DNA from: Owenweeksia sp965229445
GTDB lineage: Bacteria; Bacteroidota; Bacteroidia; Flavobacteriales; Schleiferiaceae
DNA: 64,000 bases
Direction of reading: 5' to 3'
Assembly (NCBI GenBank): GCA_965229445.1
Contig: OZ245876.1
Coordinates: 3,038,001 to 3,102,000 of the forward strand
Shown: positions 35,023-41,951 of the stretch, one piece after another
How the letters are laid out: each line of letters begins with the position of its first letter
Numbering within the stretch: position 1 is the first letter of the stretch
Translations under genes and position numbers: made by a program
The notes under the pieces: generated by a model
What the model saw: only the letters and a program-made list of their open reading frames with translations
What the model was told of the DNA's origin: nothing
Database searches by the model: none

Positions 35023-35418
35023 TTCGCCGTCTACATAAGTTTCAATTATAAACTGAATATTATTGTAGATAAGGGGTTTGGTTATAAATCCCTTCACCAC
35101 GGAAAACTCATTGGCCCGGGTTTGATCTTCCTTGCTTAAAGAGTTACTCATGGCAAAAATGCTGGAGTGTTTATGACTGAATTTTTCAGTATAGTGCTCC
35201 AGAAATTCAAAACCATTCATAATGGGCATGTAGATATCAAGCAAGATTACATGCGGAAAAGGCTGATCTTCAGCATTCCGGACTTCCAAATTCTTTAAGG
35301 CATCGGCACCATCAGGAAATAAAGAAATATCCGCCTCACTGTAGTTGCGGGTAATAATATTCTTTAAGACAAAGCTGTTGACCTGGTCGTTGTCAACAAT
35401 CATTATGGTTAGAGCCAT
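35017..35418 (-). CDS. Single-domain response regulator (CheY/Rcp1-like)
   Basis: A 133-residue receiver domain without an output domain. The acidic pocket is MIVDNDQVNSF, the phosphoacceptor Asp lies in VILLDIYMPIMNGFEF near residue 61, the switch Ser in AMSNSLSK and the Lys in GFITKPL. Such proteins relay phosphate or act by protein contact. It is one base after the AraC-type regulator gene on the same strand and third in an operon with a histidine kinase, so the kinase probably phosphorylates it. Confidence 0.92.
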   Translation of the reverse strand: MALTIMIVDNDQVNSFVLKNIITRNYSEADISLFPDGADALKNLEVRNAEDQPFPHVILLDIYMPIMNGFEFLEHYTEKFSHKHSSIFAMSNSLSKEDQTRANEFSVVKGFITKPLIYNNIQFIIETYVDGEL

Positions 35419-35419
35419 A

Positions 35420-36160
35420 TCAGGTTTCTGAAGTTTTTGATGGAGCTATACCATACTTCTCTTTATACGCCTTGCCAAAGTAACTCATGCTCTTAAAGCC
35501 CAGGGCATAGGAAACTTCAAAAATGCTCATATCACCTTTTTCAAGCATGCTCTTCGCTTTAGACAAGCGAAAATCGTTGAGGTACTTGATCGGAGTAAGA
35601 CCCGTGAGACGCTTAACTTCTCTTTCTAGCTTAGAGGGAGTCATATTCATCAGCTCGGCAATCTCTGGAATGGTAAAGTTCTTGAACTTGAAGTGATTTA
35701 CCAGTAAGGCCTCCATATGAGAAAGCAGCGGATCTTTAACACCAAACTCATGATGAATAGGTGCTCCTTTATCATAGACCTTTCGCAACTCATCTCTGCT
35801 CTTCAGCAAATTCTTTATTCTCGAGAGCAGCACATCAAACTTAAAGGGCTTTACGATGTAATCATCTGCTCCAAAGTTATAGCCTTCAATTACCTTCTCA
35901 TCTTCTCCCAGCGCCGTGAGAAGAATGATAGGAATATGCCTGGTTTTGTCATTCTCTTTCAGCTCATCCACCAACTCATAACCATTGGTATCAGGCATCA
36001 TAATATCACTAACTACCAGGTCTGGCATTTCAAGGCGCGCCTTATTAATGCCTTCGCGACCGTCAGCCGCTTCAAAAACCGTAAAATGATCCTCTAGTAG
36101 AGTCATCATTGTTTCACGGAGCTTTTCGTTGTCTTCAACGATGAGAACTTTCTTGCTCAT
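35420..36160 (-). CDS. Response regulator with AraC-type DNA-binding domain
   Basis: A 246-residue transcription factor. The receiver domain (1-120) has the acidic pair in VLIVEDNEKL, the phosphoacceptor Asp in VVSDIMMPDTNGYEL and Lys in YIVKPFKFD. The C-terminal part (about 145-243) is an AraC/HTH_18 domain with two helix-turn-helix units (IPEIAELMNMTPSKLEREVK and FEVSYALGFKSMSYFGKAYK). Its ATG overlaps the kinase stop codon by 4 bases (ATGA), so the two are translationally coupled. Target genes are unknown. Confidence 0.93.
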   Translation of the reverse strand: MSKKVLIVEDNEKLRETMMTLLEDHFTVFEAADGREGINKARLEMPDLVVSDIMMPDTNGYELVDELKENDKTRHIPIILLTALGEDEKVIEGYNFGADDYIVKPFKFDVLLSRIKNLLKSRDELRKVYDKGAPIHHEFGVKDPLLSHMEALLVNHFKFKNFTIPEIAELMNMTPSKLEREVKRLTGLTPIKYLNDFRLSKAKSMLEKGDMSIFEVSYALGFKSMSYFGKAYKEKYGIAPSKTSET

Positions 36161-37242
36161 GTGCTTCTAGAATATGGGAGTTCAACATAAAATGTAGTGC
36201 CTTCTCCGGCGGTACTTTCGAAGTAAATCTTTCCCTTGTGTAAATCTACAAATTCCTTCACGATGGAAAGCCCCACTCCGGTACCATGAATATTGCTCAC
36301 GTTTCCGGCACGGAAAAAGGAAGTAAAAATGGATGGTTTGTCTTCTTCGGGAATACCAATGCCAAAGTCTTGTACGGAAACCTGAATACCCTCTTCGCGA
36401 AAATCCAGGTTTACAATTATTTTAGGCTTCTTATCAGAATATTTACAGGCATTGGTAAGCAGATTACTGATGACATACCGTGTTAAGGAGTAGTCGGCCA
36501 TAACTTCTTGCTCCTTTCCTTTAAGCTCAAAGCTTTTCTCTATTTCCGGATAAGGCTTAGCAAGATCCTTTTCAATAACCTCATTTATCATGGCCGCGAT
36601 ATCAACTTTCTCCAAACGCAAACTGGTTTTTCCAGTGGTGAGCTTTCGCAGTTCCAGCATGTCTGCAATCATTGTATTCAAACGGTCTATCTCCTCCTCC
36701 ATGGAAATCAATGCATTCTCAAGTAATTTTTCAGATTTCTTGATCTTCAGCATCTCAATATTGGCCATAATCACGGCTAAAGGAGTCTTAAATTCGTGAC
36801 TCGTGACAGAATACAAGTTGGCTTTAAACTGTGAGAACTTCTGCTCACTTGCTAGCGCAGCCATGAGATCGTCTGTAAGGTGGACACTTTCTGTAATATC
36901 CCTGGTGCTACTTAGCAAACTCCATTTTTCATTGGCTTCATCAAGATGTACAAAGGTAGATTCCAGCCAACGCAAGCGGTTTTCTTTATGCTTAATTTGG
37001 TATCTCAATCTTGTGCCTGGATTCTCAAAGAAACGCCGAAGCGTTGAAAAGTCCATCTCACTAATGAATTCCGGAGCTAAAAAATCCGTCAATTTCTTGC
37101 CTACGATCTCTTGGGATTCATAACCAAGAATCTGCTTACTGGAATCCGTGGCGAAGCGAATAGTGTTCTCGGCATCGTGCACGCAGACCAGGTCAGTAGT
37201 GTGTTGGGCAATTAATTTATGGACCCTGTCAGTAGCCACCAT
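36157..37242 (-). CDS. Soluble PAS-domain sensor histidine kinase
   Basis: A 361-residue kinase with no membrane helix. A PAS domain (about 5-120, with SKQILGYESQEIVGKKL) is followed by HisKA with the phosphorylated His in SHEFKTPLAVI near residue 162 and an HATPase with the N box (NLLTNACKYSD), G1 (DFGIGIPEED) and G2 (GTGVGLSIVKEF). It should sense an internal signal, such as redox state or a small molecule. ATG 37242 is preferred over TTG one codon earlier. It heads an operon with two response regulators. Confidence 0.93.
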   Translation of the reverse strand: MVATDRVHKLIAQHTTDLVCVHDAENTIRFATDSSKQILGYESQEIVGKKLTDFLAPEFISEMDFSTLRRFFENPGTRLRYQIKHKENRLRWLESTFVHLDEANEKWSLLSSTRDITESVHLTDDLMAALASEQKFSQFKANLYSVTSHEFKTPLAVIMANIEMLKIKKSEKLLENALISMEEEIDRLNTMIADMLELRKLTTGKTSLRLEKVDIAAMINEVIEKDLAKPYPEIEKSFELKGKEQEVMADYSLTRYVISNLLTNACKYSDKKPKIIVNLDFREEGIQVSVQDFGIGIPEEDKPSIFTSFFRAGNVSNIHGTGVGLSIVKEFVDLHKGKIYFESTAGEGTTFYVELPYSRST

Positions 37243-37280
37243 CAAAAAAGATAGAGTAGATATTCAATTGAATACCAAAT

Positions 37281-37325
37281 AAAAGAGAAAGGTGCCCTCC
37301 CTTAGCGGAAAGACACCTCTCTTTA
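37281..37325 (-). terminator. Probable terminator of ahcY
   Basis: Minus-strand stem with AAAGAGA-GGTG pairing with CACC-TTTCTCTTT with a small bulge and a long loop, followed by TTTATTT. It lies 25 bases past the ahcY stop and before the histidine kinase gene. Confidence 0.55.
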
Positions 37326-37349
37326 TTAACAAATACCTATGAACTAGAC

Positions 37350-38666
37350 CTAGTAGCGGTAGTATTCCGGCTTAAATGGTCCTTGAGGATCAACCCCAAT
37401 GTAAACTGCTTGTTCTGCAGATAGTTCTTCTAGTTCCACACCAATCTTTGCCAGATGCAATGCCGCCACCTTTTCATCGAGATGTTTTGGTAGCATATAG
37501 ACCTTGTTCTCATAATTCGCTGAATTGTTCCACAATTCTATTTGAGCCAAAGTTTGATTGGTAAATGAGTTAGACATCACAAAACTTGGGTGACCCGTGG
37601 CGCATCCCAGGTTAACCAGGCGACCTTCAGCCAAAAGCAAGATATCTTTTCCATCAATCGTGTACTTATCAACTTGCGGTTTAATTTCCACGTGTGTATC
37701 ACCACAGTTGTCTTTCAGCCATGCAACATCAATCTCATTGTCAAAATGGCCAATATTACATACGATAGTCTTGTCTTTCATGGCCTTAAAGTGCTCCCCA
37801 CGAATAATATCTTTATTCCCCGTAGCGGTAACAATAATGTCGGCCTCAGGAATTGCAGTTGACATTTTCTTCACTTCAAATCCGTCCATCGCGGCTTGTA
37901 AGGCACAAATAGGATCGATTTCAGTTACAATGACCCGGGCACCAGCACCAGCAAGAGAAGCAGCCGTACCTTTACCTACATCACCATACCCCCCAACAAC
38001 AGCCACCTTTCCGGCCATCATCACATCAGTGGCACGACGAATAGCATCTACTGCAGATTCCTTACAACCATATTTGTTGTCAAATTTTGACTTGGTCACC
38101 GAATCATTGATGTTAATCGCAGGAATAGGCAGCGTACCATTATTCATCCTTTCATAAAGGCGGTGAACCCCAGTGGTCGTTTCTTCAGACAAACCTCTGA
38201 TATCCTTCGTCAATTCCGGGTAGCGATCCAAAACCATATTGGTAAGATCTCCACCATCATCAAGAATCATATTTAGGGCTTGTCGCTCCTCACCAAAAAA
38301 CAAGGTTTGCTCAATACACCAATCAAATTCTTCTTCCGTCATACCTTTCCAGGCATAAACCGGTACACCGGCGGCAGCAATAGCTGCAGCGGCATGATCT
38401 TGTGTAGAGAAAATATTGCAGGATGACCAGGTAACCTCAGCGCCCAATTCTACCAGGGTCTCAATTAATACGGCGGTTTGAATTGTCATATGAAGGCATC
38501 CGGCAATGCGGGCTCCCTTAAGTGGCTTTTCCTGGCCATATTCCTCGCGTAGAGCCATAAGTCCGGGCATTTCGGCCTCAGCCAGTTCTATTTCCCGACG
38601 TCCCCATTCAGCCAGGGATATATCCTTAACTTTGTAGGGCACATACTTTTGTGCAGTTTCACTCAT
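37350..38666 (-). CDS. ahcY: Adenosylhomocysteinase
   Basis: A 438-residue NAD-dependent enzyme that splits S-adenosylhomocysteine into homocysteine and adenosine, removing the inhibitory product of methyltransferases. The Rossmann signature VVGGYGDVGKGTAASL is near residue 220, MTIQTAVLIETL near 60, and the C-terminal FKPEYYRY is the invariant end that reaches into the partner subunit. I choose ATG 38666 (MSETAQKYVPYKVKD) over a frame reaching 38723. No SAH or SAM riboswitch pattern is visible in the short leader. Confidence 0.97.
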   Translation of the reverse strand: MSETAQKYVPYKVKDISLAEWGRREIELAEAEMPGLMALREEYGQEKPLKGARIAGCLHMTIQTAVLIETLVELGAEVTWSSCNIFSTQDHAAAAIAAAGVPVYAWKGMTEEEFDWCIEQTLFFGEERQALNMILDDGGDLTNMVLDRYPELTKDIRGLSEETTTGVHRLYERMNNGTLPIPAININDSVTKSKFDNKYGCKESAVDAIRRATDVMMAGKVAVVGGYGDVGKGTAASLAGAGARVIVTEIDPICALQAAMDGFEVKKMSTAIPEADIIVTATGNKDIIRGEHFKAMKDKTIVCNIGHFDNEIDVAWLKDNCGDTHVEIKPQVDKYTIDGKDILLLAEGRLVNLGCATGHPSFVMSNSFTNQTLAQIELWNNSANYENKVYMLPKHLDEKVAALHLAKIGVELEELSAEQAVYIGVDPQGPFKPEYYRY

Positions 38667-38698
38667 TGTAAATCTTTTAGAATCAGTTTTATATCCGG

Positions 38699-38706
38699 CA
38701 AATATA
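38699..38706 (-). promoter_or_regulatory. Possible -7 promoter element of ahcY
   Basis: TATATTTG on the minus strand, 32 bases before the start codon, fits TAnnTTTG. A TTG is present only at a 14-base spacing, so the -33 part is weak. Confidence 0.4.
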
Positions 38707-38749
38707 CCTCGGTTTATATTCAATAAAAAAATAGTTCGATAACCTGTCT

Positions 38750-39388
38750 ATGTCCCTATTGAAATCATTGAATTTTGGTCCTACCGCCAAGCTTTACATC
38801 TGGAAGCTAGAAGAAACATTGACAGAGTTGAGATCGAGGGTTATCCTCCACAAGTCTGATTTAGAAAGATATAGCAAGATAAGTCACCCTGAAAAGCAAG
38901 GAGAATTTCTAGCCCTAAGATGTTGTTTACGTGAACACTTTGGCACTAATCCGGAGGTTTTTTATCACCAGACAGGCAAGCCATACCTCGATAGATCCGA
39001 AAAAATTTCATTCTCACATACGCATGGTTATTCGGCAGCCCTCATTAGTGAAGAGTTAGAGGTGGGGTTGGATTTAGAACTATACCGGCCAGGAATTAAG
39101 AAGGTAGCCAGAAAATACATGAGAGCGGATGAGATAAAAAGCCTGGACGACACTTCAGAGGTAGAACATTTGCTTTATTACTGGGGCGCCAAAGAAGTCA
39201 TGGTTAAAATTACGGGCAACCGGAGATTGGACTTTAAGAAACAACTGCGTGTAAGACCTTTCTCCTATAAGGATTTCCAAAATTCAAGCGGTGGAATTTA
39301 TGACGCTGAGCATCCTATACCGGTTCGTATATTCTTCTGTAAAATAGATGCGCTTTATATTTCGTTGGGGTGGGAATGGTCCTGGTAA
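38750..39388 (+). CDS. 4'-phosphopantetheinyl transferase superfamily protein
   Basis: A 212-residue enzyme of the Sfp/AcpT type that moves phosphopantetheine from CoA to a serine of carrier proteins. The metal-binding motif GLDLELYRP is near residue 105 and the second motif WGAKEVMVKITG near 145, the family WxxKE. FSHTHGYSAALI precedes the first motif as usual. It diverges from ahcY. Which carrier protein it serves is not shown by the context; the downstream 490 bases hold no recognised gene. Confidence 0.85.
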   Translation: MSLLKSLNFGPTAKLYIWKLEETLTELRSRVILHKSDLERYSKISHPEKQGEFLALRCCLREHFGTNPEVFYHQTGKPYLDRSEKISFSHTHGYSAALISEELEVGLDLELYRPGIKKVARKYMRADEIKSLDDTSEVEHLLYYWGAKEVMVKITGNRRLDFKKQLRVRPFSYKDFQNSSGGIYDAEHPIPVRIFFCKIDALYISLGWEWSW

Positions 39389-39881
39389 ATGCAGGAAAAA
39401 ATCTACCGAGCCGTCAGGAGAGATTGCAGAGAAGAACTAGATGCGGATTAAGATTTTCATATTGACCAAGGGTGGATCCGGGTTTGTTGCTTTGAAAAAA
39501 ACCGCTTTTATGGGTAAGTGGAAAGCATTAAGCTCGTGAATTTAACCTATCTGTTTGCTACAAAAGAGATCGCCCCCGGTGGGGCCTGCACCCGCAGGCC
39601 CCACAATGAAGTTGCACAATATTCTTGAATTATCCTTTCGATTCTTGATGGCAAGGGCTACCAATACAATGAAGCTTACTATTTAATTTGTAAGATATTA
39701 TTCTGCCTAAATGTCCAGACATACTCCTTTACCTGGATTCTTATCAAGTAATGCCTTTTGAGTTTAGATACATAGAAACCAATAACCGCTTACACTTTCA
39801 GCATCATATTAAATCTTCCGTTTGACGAGCATCGACATCGAGAATTCTTATATTCTTTCATAGGTTTGCTATCCTTATTCT
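39389..39881. other. 493-base intergenic region with a palindromic repeat
   Basis: Holds the GC-rich palindrome at 39571-39613 but no gene I can support. Reading frames on both strands are short and broken by stops. A decayed gene is possible, but I could not match any fragment to a family. The upstream part of the GGGP synthase operon promoter must lie near 39850. Confidence 0.6.
39571..39613. repeat. Dispersed GC-rich palindrome, copy 1
   Basis: An 11-pair perfect stem (arms GTGGGGCCTGC and GCAGGCCCCAC) with ACCC loop at 39579-39604, flanked by CGCCCCC on the left and TGAAGTT on the right. The same arrangement occurs at 52016-52060. It sits in an intergenic region and is far more GC-rich than its surroundings. 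Confidence 0.85.
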
Positions 39882-40643
39882 ATGGGTGTGATCGTAGACC
39901 AACTATATGAGGCCCGCAACCAAGGGCGAAAGCAGCTGGCAGTCTTAATTGATCCGGATAAACCGGATAAAAAAGACTTACTCCAGCTCGTGCAAGAGGT
40001 TGCCATGGGTGGAGCTGATCTGATTTTTCTTGGTGGTAGCCTATTGGTACGGGATAACATCGAGGAGTACATCCAAATTATTAGAGAGAACACCCGGATT
40101 CCAATTATTCTATTCCCAGGAAGTGTACTACAAGTTAATGCCAAGGCTGATGCTATTCTCTTTCTTTCGCTCATCAGCGGTAGAAACCCTGAATTATTAA
40201 TTGGATCTCACGTGATTGCCGCACCCCTAATTAGGCAATCTGGCTTAGAAACCCTCGCTACCGGATATATGTTAGTGGATTGTGGTAAAGCTACTACCGC
40301 CTCCTATATGAGTGGCACCCATCCCATTCCGTATGACAAACCAGAAATTGCAGCTTGCACAGCTTTGGCCGGTGAAATGCTAGGGCTGAAACTGATGTAT
40401 CTGGATGGAGGTTCAGGAGCTCAGCAACCGGTGTCGACAAACATGGTTTCTGAGGTACGTAAATCAGTAGAGACGCCTATAATAGTTGGTGGAGGAATAA
40501 AATCTGCTGAACAGGCTAAAGCTATTTGTAAGGCCGGAGCTGATATTGTGGTTGTTGGAAATGCCACCGAAGAAAATCCTTTTATTATTAAGGAGATTGC
40601 TCAATCTATACACCGACTGTCAAACTATGAACATTTCCCTTGA
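39882..40643 (+). CDS. Geranylgeranylglyceryl/heptaprenylglyceryl phosphate synthase
   Basis: A 253-residue TIM-barrel prenyltransferase of the GGGP synthase group II (PcrB-like) family. Motifs include AVLIDPDKPDKKD at the N terminus, MGGADLIFLGGS, and the phosphate-binding YLDGGSGAQQPVS and PIIVGGGIKS segments. It joins a polyprenyl diphosphate to glycerol-1-phosphate, a reaction best known from archaeal ether lipids and also found in Bacteroidota, where the end product is unclear. It begins an operon and its 3' end overlaps the YkoF-like gene by 17 bases. Confidence 0.9.
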   Translation: MGVIVDQLYEARNQGRKQLAVLIDPDKPDKKDLLQLVQEVAMGGADLIFLGGSLLVRDNIEEYIQIIRENTRIPIILFPGSVLQVNAKADAILFLSLISGRNPELLIGSHVIAAPLIRQSGLETLATGYMLVDCGKATTASYMSGTHPIPYDKPEIAACTALAGEMLGLKLMYLDGGSGAQQPVSTNMVSEVRKSVETPIIVGGGIKSAEQAKAICKAGADIVVVGNATEENPFIIKEIAQSIHRLSNYEHFP

Positions 40644-40893
40644 AATTTCCATGTATCCAATGGAAAAAGATTTCAGCCCAATTATCGACCAATTTCTTCT
40701 TCAACTCCATAAGATTCCCAACCTTAAGGTTCAAACCAATAATATGAGCACTCAGGTTTTTGGAAAAGCGGAGGTACTGTTCCCCACTATTCAAGAGTTA
40801 ATAATGGATACTTACAAGAATATTGAGCAATGTCCATTTGTAATAAAGGTTCTTAAAACAGATGTTTCAGAAAAAAACATCCCGAATTACTAA
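40627..40893 (+). CDS. YkoF/MTH1187-like thiamine-binding protein
   Basis: An 88-residue protein resembling one ferredoxin-like repeat of the YkoF family, which binds thiamine or its pyrimidine moiety. It begins MNISLEISMYPMEKDF and contains NNMSTQVFGKAEVLF, both characteristic. ATG 40627 inside the GGGP synthase gene is preferred; a longer frame from 40546 adds an unrelated N terminus. It abuts the PnuC-family transporter gene (stop TAA then ATG with no gap). The nearby TPP riboswitch supports a thiamine role. Confidence 0.78.
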   Translation: MNISLEISMYPMEKDFSPIIDQFLLQLHKIPNLKVQTNNMSTQVFGKAEVLFPTIQELIMDTYKNIEQCPFVIKVLKTDVSEKNIPNY

Positions 40894-41439
40894 ATGAACC
40901 TGATAAAACGAATTGAGTTAATTGCAGTTGCGTTTAGTCTCCTGTTTACAATTCTTTTTACCTATGGATATATCATTTGCTATCTCTTTGCCTTCTTATC
41001 CGCCAGTATTTATTTAATCCTTTGCTTTAATAAAAGGATATATGCCGAATCCTTATTGCAGCTCTTTTATATTTTTACTGCCTTCTACGGCTTTCTTCAC
41101 TGGTCGGATACCGGAGGTGAAATCTCACCAAGCCTTTCCACAGCTTACCATGCCAGCATTTTGGGATCGGGACTGATCCTCACTGCACTAAGTGGCGCAT
41201 TGCTCAAGCGCCTCACGAATGCTGAGCGACCATTTGTGGATAGCTTCACAACGGTCTTCAGCATTTTTGCTACCTTATTGATGATCAATCTAATCCCTGA
41301 AAATTGGTGGTACTGGATAGTGATTGATCTTGTGTCCATTTGGCTGTATTATAAGCGTGGTTTATACTTCACAGCTGTATTGTTCTTCTTATACGCTATA
41401 CTCGCGATTAATGGACTATTTGAATGGCAGATGTTTTAA
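40894..41439 (+). CDS. PnuC-family vitamin transporter, probably PnuT (thiamine)
   Basis: A 181-residue inner-membrane protein with about seven hydrophobic segments, matching the PnuC family of facilitated vitamin transporters. The family conserved WxxW-like region appears as ENWWYWIVIDLVSIWLYYKRG near residue 140. PnuC proper moves nicotinamide riboside; PnuT relatives move thiamine and are often next to TPP riboswitches in Bacteroidota. Its neighbours (YkoF-like protein, TPP-regulated receptor) favour thiamine. It overlaps the kinase-like gene by 16 bases, so uptake and phosphorylation are likely coupled. Confidence 0.85.
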   Translation: MNLIKRIELIAVAFSLLFTILFTYGYIICYLFAFLSASIYLILCFNKRIYAESLLQLFYIFTAFYGFLHWSDTGGEISPSLSTAYHASILGSGLILTALSGALLKRLTNAERPFVDSFTTVFSIFATLLMINLIPENWWYWIVIDLVSIWLYYKRGLYFTAVLFFLYAILAINGLFEWQMF

Positions 41440-41951
41440 AAATCGTGTTATCCGGTCCAGAATCCACTGGCAAATCTGTTACAGCCCAATTTCTGGCCAG
41501 GCAATTCAATCTTACCTATGTTCCTGAGTTTGCCAGAGAATTTCTGGAGGTCAACGGACCGGAATACGACTTTCAATTGGTCTGCAAAATGGCCCGCAGA
41601 CATTATCAGATTCAACAGGAACAAATTCATGAAACGGAAGGAATAATTATTCTCGATACCGATCTCATCAATTATTTGGTGTGGCAGAAAACGGTATTCA
41701 AACAGGTGGACCCGTGGCTTATTAACACCCTGGAAAGCCAATCTGATCACCGATACCTCATTTGCAAGCCAGATATTCCCTGGGAACCCGATCCACTGCG
41801 GGAAAACCCCTCAAACCGACAATCTCTCTTTGAACAGCATCTCCTAGAGATAAAATCGCGTGGCCGAAGGTATAAGGTGCTCTCCGGTCATTACGATGTA
41901 AGGCTAACCAATGCCACTAAGCTCTTTACTGAACTTACCAGGAAGGATTAG
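41424..41951 (+). CDS. NadR-like P-loop kinase (vitamin kinase candidate)
   Basis: A 175-residue AAA/P-loop protein related to the ribosylnicotinamide kinase domain of NadR. The Walker A motif is LSGPESTGKSVTAQ near residue 11, followed by TYVPEFAREFL, and a second acidic motif IILDTDLINYLVW. The nucleotidyltransferase domain of full NadR is absent. NadR-like kinases trap the vitamin carried in by PnuC. In this thiamine context it may phosphorylate thiamine instead of nicotinamide riboside; both remain possible. The last 4 bases overlap the convergent receptor gene. Confidence 0.8.
   Translation: MADVLKIVLSGPESTGKSVTAQFLARQFNLTYVPEFAREFLEVNGPEYDFQLVCKMARRHYQIQQEQIHETEGIIILDTDLINYLVWQKTVFKQVDPWLINTLESQSDHRYLICKPDIPWEPDPLRENPSNRQSLFEQHLLEIKSRGRRYKVLSGHYDVRLTNATKLFTELTRKD

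Noticed and set aside
37597..38157. A 186-codon frame antisense to ahcY
   Set aside because: Lies entirely opposite a highly conserved gene; the product is Ser/Pro-rich low-complexity sequence typical of antisense shadows.
38667..38749. SAH or SAM riboswitch upstream of ahcY
   Set aside because: The leader is too short and none of the conserved blocks are present.
39389..39451. A 20-codon frame directly after the phosphopantetheinyl transferase stop (TAAATG)
   Set aside because: Too short, hydrophilic, no promoter or conserved pattern; probably chance.
39610..39850. Possible decayed gene in the intergenic region, on either strand
   Set aside because: No fragment matched a family I recognise and stops are frequent; considered a RAYT transposase because of the nearby palindrome, but no HUH motif was seen.
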